In this document: piece by piece, positions 1 through 9,243 of the stretch
Numbering within the stretch: the first letter of the stretch is position 1
Layout: every line of letters starts with the position of its first letter
Assembly: GCF_947495145.1 (NCBI RefSeq)
Contig: NZ_CANLXP010000016.1
Span: 1 to 64,000, forward strand
DNA from: an uncultured Arthrobacter sp.
GTDB taxonomy: Bacteria > Actinomycetota > Actinomycetes > Actinomycetales > Micrococcaceae
DNA: 64,000 nucleotides
Reading direction: 5' to 3'
Position numbers and translations under genes: made by a program
Notes under the pieces: generated by a model
Told to the model about the DNA's origin: nothing
Seen by the model: the letters and a program-made list of their open reading frames with translations, nothing else
Databases searched by the model: none

Positions 1-282
1 CGCCATGCCCGCACACCGCACAACCCGCCGAAACCGCAACCGGGCTACCCGCCACACCCAGCCGGTGGATTCAGGCTAAAACACCCCGCCCTTAGTGCGT
101 GAAAAACACACTAAACGCAGACATCACCGCAGGTCACAGCCACACACCTCAGAAAAGCCGCAACCCGTGAGCCAAGTCAGGTCGGAGTCGGCACATCCAT
201 CAGACTCGTCCCGCTCACCTGGTGGATCCCAATATCGGGGGGCATCATGCTGGTGCACGGACTCGGTGGTTCCTATTGAGTC

Positions 283-1722
283 CTATAGCAGTCCCAGCGG
301 GTCGACGAGGGAACCGTTGAGTTGGGTTTCGAAATGCAGGTGGCAGCCGCTTGAGTTGCCGGAGGTGCCTACGTAGGCGATGAGCTGCCCGGCTTTGACC
401 TGCTGGCCGGGGGAGACCGCGAAACTTTCCAGGTGGTAGTAGTTGGTGACCAGGGCGTTTCCCTGAACGACCCCGTGGTTCAACACCACGCGCACTCCTG
501 CACCGCTGAGGACACCGGAATCGGCGAACCAGACCTCGCCTGCGGCGGGTGCGTAGATCGGAGTCCCGCAGCCGACACCATAATCGATTCCTGTATGCGC
601 ATAACCTCCGGTGCCACTCCAGTCGATGGTCCCAGCCGGTGTGGGGCGGTAACCAAATATTGAGGTGATGGGGCCGTTGAGGGGCGGATTCAACCCGAAT
701 GTCGACGGGCTCCCGACGGCTGGTGGTGACGGCGGCGGGACGGGTACCGGCACTGGAGCAGGACGGTTCGCGGCGGCGGCCTCTGCGGCCCGCCGCTCGT
801 TTTCGATCCGTGCGCGTTCTTCGGCTTCTGCCTTCAGCCGTGCTTGCTCACGCTTGCGGGCCTCCTCCAGCAGCCTGCGCTGCCGCTCAGCGATGTCCGC
901 GACCACCTGTCGCTGCTCCGCTTCGATCTTGGCCAACCGGGTTTCGATGACCGGTTTCTGCGCCTGGAGTTCTTCAGAGAGGGCGGTGGTCTCAGCAATC
1001 AGGTCATCGACCTTCGCCTTCTCGACCTCAGCCTCATCGCGCGCCCTCTGTTCAGCGGCAAGGGCATCTTCGGCCTGGTACTTGAGATCACGGATTTCCT
1101 CCTCAACCGATATGAGCCGCGCCTCCGAGTTGACGTTGATGGCGTTCTGTTGGGACAGCTGCTCTATGGCGGCGTTCTGACTGCGCAGCGCCTGATTCAC
1201 CATGTCCATGGAGTAAGTGAGGCTTTCGGGGCTTTCAGCACCCAGCAATAACGAAATACCGGAAGGTATACCACCGCTTTTATAAGCCTGACTGGCGATC
1301 TGGCCGATCACCACACGGTTCGCCGCCATCTCCTCCCGGTCCCGCTCAAGCTGCTCGGTGAGAGTGTTCTTTGTGTCCTGCGCAAGGTCCACCCGCTGAG
1401 CCAGGACGGCCACTTCATTGGCGGCGACCGCAACTCGGCCCTGCGCATCAACCAGAGACTGCTGCGCTGCCGGAAGCTCATCCTGGTAGACCCGCAGCTG
1501 AGCCACCGTTTCGATGATGTCGGCATCCAGAAAGTCCATCGATTGCTGCACTTCGGCGATCTGGCTTTCAAGGGCGTTCTTGCGCTCGTCCAGCTCGTCG
1601 GCGAAAACCGGTCCACTGCTACCCAGGACCAGCGCCATGACAAGCACCATCGAAGTACCTGTAACGGTCCTGGCCTCAACTGAGATCCTGCCCGCTGCCC
1701 GCAGCCGGGAAACAACGTCCAC
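283..1722 (-). CDS. Secreted M23 peptidase with long coiled coil
   Basis: A 479-residue peptidoglycan endopeptidase of the M23 (LytM/EnvC-like) family. Residues about 24-41 are hydrophobic and end in an alanine-rich signal-peptidase-like site (GPVFA|DE). Residues 45-310 are a Glu/Gln/Ala/Arg-rich coiled coil, followed by a Pro-Val linker (about 318-335) and a C-terminal M23 domain. The zinc ligands are visible: H376 and D380 in HTGID, and H461/H463 in CHLHFE, with H430 as a second active-site histidine, so the enzyme looks intact. The start is GTG, with GGAG about 8 nt upstream. Coiled-coil M23 proteins cut cross-links at the septum or regulate amidases; which applies here is unknown. The gene ends with TAG at 283-285. 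It is the only complete wall enzyme in the decayed left block. Confidence 0.88.
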   Translation of the reverse strand: MDVVSRLRAAGRISVEARTVTGTSMVLVMALVLGSSGPVFADELDERKNALESQIAEVQQSMDFLDADIIETVAQLRVYQDELPAAQQSLVDAQGRVAVAANEVAVLAQRVDLAQDTKNTLTEQLERDREEMAANRVVIGQIASQAYKSGGIPSGISLLLGAESPESLTYSMDMVNQALRSQNAAIEQLSQQNAINVNSEARLISVEEEIRDLKYQAEDALAAEQRARDEAEVEKAKVDDLIAETTALSEELQAQKPVIETRLAKIEAEQRQVVADIAERQRRLLEEARKREQARLKAEAEERARIENERRAAEAAAANRPAPVPVPVPPPSPPAVGSPSTFGLNPPLNGPITSIFGYRPTPAGTIDWSGTGGYAHTGIDYGVGCGTPIYAPAAGEVWFADSGVLSGAGVRVVLNHGVVQGNALVTNYYHLESFAVSPGQQVKAGQLIAYVGTSGNSSGCHLHFETQLNGSLVDPLGLL

Positions 1723-2123
1723 AGGTTCTCCATTCGTTGCTAATTAATAACCCGGAAGCCAAGGAACATCGAAGAAGAGAAACCGGCGAAGTTCTTCGTG
1801 CTCCTGGTCAAGGTCGGGCAGTGTATCGGTTCTGTCCAGAACCGTCGCGGCGGACGCCCACCGCGTGGAACTTTTGATCACTGCAGCAAGTTGACACAGT
1901 AAGCACTCACCGTGTGTTGCTATGAGACCCATGGATAACCATAATCGGACCTTTGCGGCCTACCCCGGACGCTGATGCCGACGCCGTCCGCGTGTCCCGT
2001 GCAGGGCCCACGAGAGGTTCGGAACTCATCCACATGTGTGACCCGCTGTGGCTGCGACAAAGCATGAACCCGGGCACATCAGCCCGAACGGACTCAGATC
2101 ACCCTAAGGGGGCAGCGACGACG
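1723..2123. other. Intergenic region between divergent M23 and TgpA-like genes
   Basis: About 400 bases between the start of the M23 gene (left) and the probable ATG of the TgpA-like gene (right). A 62-codon leftward frame (1744-1932) lies here, but it has no recognisable domain or clear ribosome binding site, so I do not call it. The two divergent promoters should be here; I could not assign convincing -35/-10 boxes. The TgpA-like ATG at 2124 is preceded by AAGGGGG at 2105-2111, a plausible ribosome binding site. Confidence 0.4.
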
Positions 2124-4536
2124 ATGACGACCACGCTGCTGCCGGCACCATCTAGACCTGCACAGCGTCCGGCTCAGCAGCCCCGCACTCCACACGATCA
2201 ACGGCACTTCGTGCTTTCGCTCGTCTCTATGGCAGCCGTGATTCTCGCATCACTGAGCCTCCACGGCGTTATCCAGGGCTGGCTCTGGCTGCCCTCCGTC
2301 GCTCTCACGGTCGGAAGCGTGTTCACCGGCATGGCCATCGCGCGAAGACTGCACTTCCCTGACCCGCTGATCTTTGTGACCGGCCTGCTCGTCCTGGTCG
2401 GCACCGTAAATTGGCAATACTTTTCCGACCAGAGCATCCTGGGCGCCATTCCCGGACCGGAGTTCCCTGAACGCCTGACATTTTTGCTCAAGGATGCAGA
2501 AGACACCGTGGTCTCCCAGCTGGCACCAGTCCTACCCGGTGCGGGGATTCTCCTCATCATCAGTGCCACAACGGGGCTGATGGCGGTATTGATGGATACT
2601 TTGGCCATCACGCTCAGGATGCCGGCTGTCAGCGGAATCATTCTCCTGGTGATCCTCATACCTCCAGCGATCACCAAACCCTACGGCGTGGGTATACCCG
2701 CGTTCGTCGCTGCTGCGACCGGTTACCTGCTTCTTCTCGCCGCTGGGCAATGGCGGGAGAAGCCCAGAAAGACGGCCAGCACCGGCAGGACCTCCGACGG
2801 GTTCTTCGCTCGCGCAGTTTCCATAGGCGCGGTAGCACTCACCACCGCCCTTGTCCTGCCCTTGATGATCCCGGGATTCAATTCAGGCGCGTTTCCACAG
2901 GGGTCCCGCCTGAATCCCTGGGGCACTGCAACCGGATTGAACCCGAGCGTGACACTGGGCAATGACCTGCGCAATCCGACCAGTTTCGGGCGCATCACCT
3001 ATGCCACCAACGCGGACGAGCCGCTGTATCTACGGTCGTCAACTTTGGAAGATTTCTCCGGCCAACGGTGGGAGCCGGACCAGCGGCTGGATTCCCGACG
3101 CACGGGAATCAGGGCAATGGAGGAAATAATCGCACTGGCAGCCCCATAGTGACCACGATTACCACAGGGAGCTTCACCAGCCCATGGCTGCTGGCGCCGT
3201 ACGCGCCGACAAGCATCACGAATGTGGAGGGTATGTGGACGTGGGACCCGCAGAACTTCACCATCCTGGCCTCTGACGGCGGATCAACAGCGCAGCAAAC
3301 GTATCAGGTGCGAAGTTCAACCCCTGAACTCACGAGGGAACTTCTTGCAGGCATAGGACCCGTTCCGGACGGCGAAGTTTCCCCGGACTTTATGACACTG
3401 CCCGACGACATTCCAGCTGCCGTTGAGACAACAGCGCGTGCCCTGACGGCTGAAACGGTCAACCCTTTCTACAAGGCCATGGCGATCCAGAATTATCTGA
3501 GGGGGGAGGAGTTCACGTACTCCCTGGAAGCCCCGGTGGAGGGCGGTTATGACGGCAACAGTATGGGCGTGATCGAGCGTTTCCTGGACGTCAAGGCCGG
3601 GTATTGCGTGCAGTTCGCTGGCACCATGGCCGTGATGGCGAGACTGGTCGGGATCCCAAGCCGGGTCGCGGTCGGCTATGTCCCGGGCACTCCCACCGGA
3701 AACACAATTCGCGGGCCCCATGGGGAGGAGCTCACGGAGTTCGCCGTCGATTCACGGGACGCTCACGCATGGCCCGAACTCTACTTCAGGGACGTCGGCT
3801 GGTGAAGTTCGAACCCACCCCAGGCCGGGGTGTGGTCCCTGACTATGCGCAAACCCAACCGCTCCCGTCCGAGGTGCTTGCCGAGGATAACCTCACACCG
3901 CAGGATTCGCCGCTGCCTGGCGCTCAACCTCCGTCCACACCGGACACCGCACCGGTTCCATCAGATGGTCAGACTGACCGCTCCCGTTTAGGGCAGATAG
4001 GGGTTTTGACGGCCGGAACGCTACTGCTGCTCGCCCTGATTACCGTTACACCATTCCTCAGACGTGAAGCACGGTCCTCCCGCCGCCGTCGGTTGCTTAC
4101 CTCGGGTACCCATAATCCGGCCAAGATGGCCTGGGCCGAAACAACCGAAATAGCAAGTGATTATGGTTATCCAATGGTTCCAGCGGACACCCCCCGTACA
4201 TTCGCTGAGCGGCTCAGATCCAAGGCCGCACTTGAGGGGCAGGCAGCCGTTTCGCTTTCAAGGCTGCAGCATGCTTACGAGATCGAGGAATTCGCTCAAA
4301 CATCCGGATCTCCGCTCCAAGCTGCCGGCACCCTTCGCACCTGGGAGGACGTGCAAACGGTCATCAGCGCCCTGCGTCGCACCGCTAAACCCACCACACG
4401 GCTTAAGGCACAGCTCCTGCCCTACTCCCTCCGTCACCCATTCCAGTCAGATAGGACTCTCGGTTGTAGAAGGCCAGCAGCTGGGTTCAAGGAAGCACTC
4501 ACGGGCGGTCAACCCGAGCCCAAGTCAGGGGGCTGA
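2124..4536 (+). pseudogene. Frameshifted TgpA-like transglutaminase membrane protein
   Basis: One ancestral gene now read in three frames. Frame 1 (2124 to about 3100) gives a TgpA/DUF3488-type N-terminal domain with five to six membrane segments, then a periplasmic strand region containing LRSSTLEDFSGQRWEP. Frame 2 (about 3140-3805) gives the rest of that region and the transglutaminase core: Cys in AGYCVQFAGT, His and Asp in DSRDAHAWPELYF. Frame 3 (about 3803-4536) continues with VKFEPTPGRGVVPDYA, a single membrane helix and a DUF4129-like tail. The second shift is pinned to GGCTGGTGAAG at about 3797-3807: one extra G restores GWVKFEPTPGRG. The first lies between about 3090 and 3150. The usual MoxR ATPase and DUF58 partners are absent. 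Either true decay or homopolymer error is possible. Confidence 0.8.
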
Positions 4537-4647
4537 GATAGCATTGCGAGCAAGCTGTGTAGCGTCAATTCACGCTACTGGTGCTGGGTTGCTGGAACGG
4601 CGTGCGAAGCCTGATGTCCGCAAAGTATTTGAGGGTGAGAACCGAGC

Positions 4648-5361
4648 ATGTTGTTAGGAGTCAGGCACAAGAGGGAAATCCTGTTGCGTCATCTACTGGC
4701 CGGGGGAATTTCCACACTACTTGTGTACTTCGGCTGGCAGTTGCACTCGGGGTGGGACCCGGAGATGCGCTTGTGGAAATCATTTGGTGTTGCCGGCGCC
4801 TTCCTCATTTGGCTCGTTGCGCTCATCGGTCCGGCCATAAGATTATGGGCGCCGCTGGTGCGAATCATTTCTTGGCGCCGAGAGTCCGGCATCTGGTTCA
4901 CGGTAGTGACGCTCGTACACTTCTATCTCGTCTGGGACGGCTGGGCACGCTGGGACGTCCGGGAACTCCTGGGGTATCAATACGTGCCGGAGCTCGACGC
5001 GTATCTGCGATTCGAGCCGGGATTCGGTTTGGCGAATCTCATGGGCCTCATGGCCCTCCTCTTCGCTCTCATCCTCGCGGCAACCTCCTTCGACAGAGCA
5101 GTCAGCTTCCTCGGCCCTTCGTCGTGGAAGTGGTTACACAGCTTCACCTACGTAATCTTCTACGTCGTGGCGCTGCACTCGCTCTACTTCGCGTTTATGC
5201 ACTACACACCGGCCCCGCACCGGGTCCTCATGGGCCTACCGACCGAGTATCCAGAAAATGTTCTCCGGTTCGTCTATCTGGCCATGCTGCTGTCAGTCTT
5301 CATGGCACAGATCGCCGCTTTCGTGAAGACGGTTCACCAGCGACGAAGTATGGCCCGGTAG
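4648..5361 (+). CDS. Ferric-reductase-like transmembrane haem protein
   Basis: A 237-residue membrane protein with about six hydrophobic segments of the ferric reductase-like transmembrane (MsrQ/YedZ/NOX) type. H91 (VTLVHFYLVWDG), H164 and H177 (HSFTYVIFYVVALHS) fall in helices where this fold places its b-haem ligands. It presumably passes electrons across the membrane to an unidentified acceptor. It is followed 5 nt later by a soluble flavin reductase that would supply the electrons. In many actinobacteria these two modules are one polypeptide of about 450 residues; here they are in different frames, with the stop at 5359-5361. The start is weakly supported (GGGTGAGA upstream). Confidence 0.75.
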   Translation: MLLGVRHKREILLRHLLAGGISTLLVYFGWQLHSGWDPEMRLWKSFGVAGAFLIWLVALIGPAIRLWAPLVRIISWRRESGIWFTVVTLVHFYLVWDGWARWDVRELLGYQYVPELDAYLRFEPGFGLANLMGLMALLFALILAATSFDRAVSFLGPSSWKWLHSFTYVIFYVVALHSLYFAFMHYTPAPHRVLMGLPTEYPENVLRFVYLAMLLSVFMAQIAAFVKTVHQRRSMAR

Positions 5362-5366
5362 ACCTG

Positions 5367-6065
5367 GTGCGAGGGCGCGGAGTGTTCAAGACGACCTTGC
5401 TCGAACGAAGGCAGGTAGCGGAAGGAACCCTGGAGCTAGCATTCAAACGGCCGGAGAAGTTCGCGTTTCACGCCGGTCAATACCTTCAGCTCCGGCTGCC
5501 CAAACTTCTCTATCGTGACCGGAGAGGCGCTTCACGTGTGTTTTCCATCGCCTCCTCCCCTGCGGACAAGGAGAGGATCATCGTTGCCTACCGTGACACA
5601 GGTAGCGGGTTCAAACAGACACTTCGCGAGTCACGGATCGGCTCTGAGGTCATAATCGAGGGGCCGCACGGCTTTCATCTCTTGCCTCGGCAACCGGCCC
5701 GCCCGGTCGTCCTTATCGCCGGAGGAATCGGCATCACCTCCTTCATGAGCATGCTGCGGCTTAACGCCGAGCGCGACGAGGTGGCTCGTCCCCACATCAC
5801 TCTCCTGTACGTCAACCGGAGCCAGCGGAGTGCGGCCTACCTTGATGAGCTCAAACACTTCGAGAAGAAATCTGCGCGCCTGACCGTCAAAACGAATTTC
5901 GGCATCATCGATGAAAAGTTCATCTCCACGAGCGTAAAGAACAAGGACCAGTGTCTCTGGTACATCGCCGGCCCGCCCTTTATGGTCGAGTCCGCCCAGG
6001 GCGCGCTAGAGGCCATGGGCGTTGATTCCGGCCGCATATATTGTGAAGAGTTTCCTGGATACTAA
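5367..6065 (+). CDS. Ferredoxin-NADP reductase-type flavoprotein
   Basis: About 232 residues with the FAD/NAD(P) layout of the ferredoxin reductase family. The FAD-binding barrel carries GQYLQLRLP (about 37-45) and RVFSIASSP (about 57-65), standing in for the RxYS motif. The nucleotide-binding half has AGGIGITSFMSMLR (about 118-131), and the protein ends in YCEEFPGY, typical of the family. It should oxidise NAD(P)H and reduce the haem protein encoded just upstream. I chose GTG 5367 because the conserved domain begins within a dozen residues; there is no strong ribosome binding site, which suggests translational coupling to the gene ending at 5361. An alternative is that the two were once one gene and a frameshift split them. 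Confidence 0.8.
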   Translation: MRGRGVFKTTLLERRQVAEGTLELAFKRPEKFAFHAGQYLQLRLPKLLYRDRRGASRVFSIASSPADKERIIVAYRDTGSGFKQTLRESRIGSEVIIEGPHGFHLLPRQPARPVVLIAGGIGITSFMSMLRLNAERDEVARPHITLLYVNRSQRSAAYLDELKHFEKKSARLTVKTNFGIIDEKFISTSVKNKDQCLWYIAGPPFMVESAQGALEAMGVDSGRIYCEEFPGY

Positions 6066-6149
6066 CGGCGGCGCAGATGCCGGCGGGTTCTCCCACCATT
6101 CGGTTACGTCTGTGTACGTCGGCACGGCACCGCCTGATGAGACTCACTC

Positions 6150-6182
6150 ATCTGGCTCCTCCGCAGCGCGAAGGAGCCAGAT
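6150..6182 (+). terminator. Stem-loop after the reductase pair
   Basis: A perfect 11-bp inverted repeat: ATCTGGCTCCT at 6150-6160 and its complement at 6172-6182, with an 11-nt loop. It lies 85 nt after the flavoprotein stop. There is no T-run behind it, so if it terminates transcription it is of the weak L-shaped type common in actinobacteria. Confidence 0.5.
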
Positions 6183-6322
6183 CAGGCAAGCGGAACTTTC
6201 ATGGGGATGGGAGCGTTCGGTTGTAGGGGTCGGCGTCCTTGGCGGAGGGCGATGATCCCGAGGTTCTACCCTCAGGGTTGTCCCCGCAGTCCACGCCGCC
6301 AGCATTATTTGAAGCCCCGATC

Positions 6323-7210
6323 ATGAAGACGAGCCCATCAGTGGATCTTTACATTCCCTCCCCGACCGTCAGTGCCCTGCAGGTGGGACCTCTGTCGATT
6401 GCTTTCTATGCAGTCTGCATCCTTGCGGGCATTGTGGTGGCGACCTGGCTGACTGACCGGCGCCTCGTTGCGCGGGGAGGTGAACCGGGGCAACCACTGG
6501 ACGTCATTGTGTGGGCGGTGCCGTTTGGATTAGTGGGTGGACGTCTTTACCACGTGATCACTGATAACCAGCTGTACTTCGCCCCTGGGATGAATCCGTG
6601 GAACGCGCTCCGGATCTGGGACGGCGGATTGGGGATCTGGGGAGCAATAGCCCTCGGGGCGGTAGGTGCCTACATCGGGTGCCGCCGCCACAAAGTGAAC
6701 TTCGCAGCTTTCGCTGACTCCGCTGCACCGGGAATACTCATCGCGCAGGGGCTGGGCCGCTGGGGAAATTGGTTCAACAACGAACTCTACGGTGGCCCGA
6801 CAGACCTGCCGTGGAAACTTCAAGTCCATGAGATGGACCTTTCCGCCGGGCGGGCAATGCTGGACGCATCCGGAAACCCAGTCGTCCTGGGCTACTTCCA
6901 CCCCACCTTCCTCTACGAATCCATCTGGTGCCTGCTCGGCGCCGCAGTGCTGCTCCTGATCGACAGAAGAATACGTCTGGGTGCCGGCGCGGTCTTCGCC
7001 GCGTATGTTGTCATCTACACGGCAGGCAGGTTCTTCTTCGAACTCATGCGCTCTGACTACGCCAACCTCATTCTGGGGCTACGAGTGAATACCTGGGTCT
7101 CAGCGATCATGTTCCTGGCCGCTGCAGCGGTGTTTGCGCGGCTCCGTTCACGCCAACCATCCCGAACAGGGACATCGGAACCTACACCGGAGCAGGCCGC
7201 CCAAAACTGA
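6323..7210 (+). CDS. lgt: Prolipoprotein diacylglyceryl transferase paralogue
   Basis: A 295-residue multi-pass membrane enzyme that would move diacylglycerol from phosphatidylglycerol to the lipobox cysteine of prelipoproteins. The Lgt signature GRWGNWFNNELYG lies at about residues 145-157; GRLYHV near residue 77 and HPTFLYES further on are also conserved, and about seven hydrophobic helices are present. I chose ATG 6323 because it precedes the first conserved region; an upstream in-frame TTG at 6239 would add 28 residues with no family resemblance. It lies among decayed metal-related genes, not beside trpC or pyk as a chromosomal housekeeping lgt often does, so it is probably an accessory second copy. 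Confidence 0.87.
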   Translation: MKTSPSVDLYIPSPTVSALQVGPLSIAFYAVCILAGIVVATWLTDRRLVARGGEPGQPLDVIVWAVPFGLVGGRLYHVITDNQLYFAPGMNPWNALRIWDGGLGIWGAIALGAVGAYIGCRRHKVNFAAFADSAAPGILIAQGLGRWGNWFNNELYGGPTDLPWKLQVHEMDLSAGRAMLDASGNPVVLGYFHPTFLYESIWCLLGAAVLLLIDRRIRLGAGAVFAAYVVIYTAGRFFFELMRSDYANLILGLRVNTWVSAIMFLAAAAVFARLRSRQPSRTGTSEPTPEQAAQN

Positions 7211-7229
7211 GATACGCCGGGTTTTGAGA

Positions 7230-7427
7230 GTGCGGTGCGTTAGCCGATGGATAATTACACACCCAGTTTTCGTCTGGTTCTCGGTGATCCTCCTGCTTCT
7301 ACTCATCTCCCTGACCCACTGCGTGACCCCCCTCGGGGACGGGGCAAACGGTGATCCCACCCGCCAACCAACCGTAGAACCGCTGGGAGCGAACCAAGAA
7401 CAAGCGAAACGGACAAGAAAACCGTGA
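7230..7427 (+). CDS. Possible small membrane protein
   Basis: A short frame (about 65 residues from GTG 7230) with one strongly hydrophobic helix (VFVWFSVILLLLLISL) followed by a Cys and a charged, Gln/Arg/Lys-rich tail. It begins 19 nt after the Lgt stop and ends just as the DUF3105 remnant begins. I do not recognise a family. It could be a genuine small protein of the accessory block or a fragment. No strong ribosome binding site is visible. Confidence 0.35.
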   Translation: MRCVSRWIITHPVFVWFSVILLLLLISLTHCVTPLGDGANGDPTRQPTVEPLGANQEQAKRTRKP

Positions 7428-7962
7428 TCGCCGGAGTCGGCTTTAGGCCCTCCAGGCACAGCAGAAGGCAGCGAAACGGCGCAAGAACGTTACGGTGTAC
7501 GGCACAGTGCTCCTGCTCGCTGCTGCGGTCGCAGCGGCCGTCTCGTTCGTCATCGTCGACGAAATGCGGCAGAACGCCGCGTTGACCGCGGCCGCGGAGG
7601 CACCCATCGAGGGAGTTCAGACCTTCGAGGATCTCTCGCGTAATCACATCGAATCACCGGTCGACTACCCGCAGACACCTGGAGCCGGTGGTGACCACGC
7701 ACCGGTGTGGATTAACTAGGGCGTCTACACAGAGCCAGTGAACGAAACCCTCGCCGTTCATGCCCTCGAACACGGCGCCGTGTGGATCAGTTACGGCTCA
7801 GACCTGGACCCGGAAGCAGTCCAATCGTTGACTGAGCTGGTCGGAGACCCAAGTCATGTGCTGCTCAGCCCACAGGATGGCCAGGAGAATGCGGTGACAG
7901 CCACCGCGTGGGGAACCCAGCTGACCGTCGAAGATGCCGAAGATCCGCGCCTGGAGCGATAG
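7399..7962 (+). pseudogene. DUF3105 protein broken by three TAG codons
   Basis: One frame carries a complete-looking DUF3105 protein interrupted by TAG at 7444, 7717 and 7960. The pieces read RRSRL(stop)ALQAQQKAAKRRKN, a membrane anchor (YGTVLLLAAAVAAAVSFVIV), EGVQTFEDLSRNHIESPVDYPQTPGAGGDHAPVWIN(stop)-type family text, then the hallmark AVHALEHGAVWISY, VLLSPQDG and ATAWGTQL. DUF3105 proteins are single-pass extracytoplasmic proteins often found beside metal-resistance genes; their biochemical role is not established. The start codon is not identifiable and the usual C-terminal Pro-rich end is missing. The clean frame between stops suggests recent inactivation by point mutation. Confidence 0.8.
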
Positions 7963-8202
7963 TTCTTCCGAGCGAGGCAGAAACGACGCCCGGTTCCACG
8001 AGCTAATAGAAGCGGGGGACCTGATTGTACCCAGCGAGCCCGCGGCGTGCCCATCCTCCTACTATCTTTGCTGCGACGCATGCGCGCCCATAAGGGACGC
8101 AGAACCCGCACGCTAAGCACAACCCGCCTGAAGATCTGAGCAAGCAGCGGGCGACTGAGAAATGATTACTGCCAGCCCGACACGTTACAAAGGAAACTCG
8201 TC

Positions 8203-8445
8203 ATGAGCATCACCGCCGAAAACTTCATTAGCCCACTGGACGACGTCACTCCCGTCGACCACGGGTACACGCCGGAGAAGGAGGCATACCTCCGCCGGCT
8301 CAAGCGCATTGAGGGCCAAGTCGACGGCATCGCCCGCATGGTGGAAAAGGATAAGTACTGCATCGACATCCGCACCCAGGTTTCAGCAATGCAAAGCCGC
8401 GCACGTCGATCCTGGAACAGAGACCATGCGGTCACGCTACAGTAA
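8203..8445 (+). pseudogene. Truncated CsoR-type metal-sensing repressor
   Basis: The frame opens with AAAGGA-like spacing before ATG 8203. Residues 24-63 match the CsoR/RcnR (DUF156) family: YLRRLKRIEGQVDGIARMV, then YCIDIRTQVSAM with the first copper-ligand cysteine. After about residue 63 (base 8391) similarity stops. The last 17 residues (QSRARRSWNRDH...) replace the helix that should carry the second His-Cys ligand pair. The protein would keep part of the helical bundle but lack a full metal site, so it is unlikely to sense copper. I treat it as a remnant of a copper-responsive operon cut by a deletion or recombination event. Confidence 0.75.
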
Positions 8446-8716
8446 CCACACTTCGCCGGATTCTTCCGCCGCATCCCACCAGGTCCTACCACTGACATTC
8501 CGCCACAAAGCGTGGACAGATACGCTGTTATCTGCTGGTCGCAAGCCATGCCCCTTCACCAGACTGTTACCTCTTCGAGTCCTTGATGGCCAAGATTTGA
8601 GGGTGCTTCCGTAGGCCGACAGCATGATTGACAGCACCGCATAAAGAGGCTGCGAGTCCTCCCAGAGCCGCGAGGGTGTTCTGCCCCACCATTCAAGAAT
8701 TTTTAGCCTCTTTTGT
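8446..8716. other. Gap with no gene recognised
   Basis: About 270 bases following the CsoR break point. I see no family match on either strand and no convincing hairpin. It separates two remnants of opposite orientation and probably holds the recombination junction that truncated CsoR. Confidence 0.4.
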
Positions 8717-9235
8717 TTATAGGTCGCTGAGCCCGAGGCGCTGATTATCCAAGCAGCGGGGCCAATTTCCCGTGGGGGTTCCGATGGATCTGCGGCAGGT
8801 GCACTGCGGGCCCTTGGCAGCGGGCAGGGTCAGCCAAATGAACCGCTGAAGATCGTTGTACTCAGCAAAATCCAGCACGGTTCCGTGAATTTTCGGGGCA
8901 AGGTCGATGCTGACACTGAGGTTGATAGCCGAGAAAAGGTGTTGCTGGTGGTCAGCACCACCAGTCGGGTGTCGCTGTCCATCTGCCTCGACCTGACCCA
9001 TGGGGGACAGGGTGCTGAAGACCGGTTCGAGCGGCAGGGTGAGGGAAAAGTACAGGCCCTGCGAACGGCAGCCCCCGGACTTTGGTAACAGTGCAGGGTG
9101 CCACCGAAAACGCCTATCATTTCCAGCGCATCCGTGGTGACGCCGAACGTGTACCCGCGCGGAAGAGCCGCCTGCGCGGCCGACAATGGGCGCGGTATCT
9201 GAACCTCCTGTGTTAGCGATGTGACTCCGCTGTTC
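8717..9235 (-). pseudogene. Unidentified protein remnant, frameshifted
   Basis: Two leftward frames together look coding. An upstream piece contains LSAAQAALPRGYTFGVTTD and LEMIGVFGGTLHC. After a shift near 9080-9095 a second piece contains QGLYFSLTLPLEPVF, HLFSAINLSVSIDLAPKI and LQRFIWLTLPAAKGPQCTC, ending in DL at 8717. I do not recognise the family; no catalytic motif is clear. The coding look (ordered hydrophobic strands, no low-complexity text) and the position between two broken metal genes suggest a decayed member of the same block. It could still be chance. Confidence 0.35.
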
Positions 9236-9243
9236 GGGGGGAT

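Noticed and set aside
95-376. Rightward 93-codon frame at the left edge
   Set aside because: No ribosome binding site, low-complexity Ser/Arg/His text, and overlaps the end of the M23 gene. Bases 1-282 hold nothing I can support.
1744-1932. Leftward 62-codon frame upstream of the M23 gene
   Set aside because: No domain, no clear start signal; kept only as part of the intergenic description.
6239-6322. Upstream TTG start for lgt
   Set aside because: Adds 28 residues with no similarity to Lgt and no hydrophobic character; ATG 6323 is better.
7934-8116. Frame with text like the end of a Phd/YefM-type antitoxin (RFHELIEAGDLIVPSE)
   Set aside because: Similarity is confined to about 15 residues, with no partner toxin and no DNA-binding N-terminus; too weak to call.
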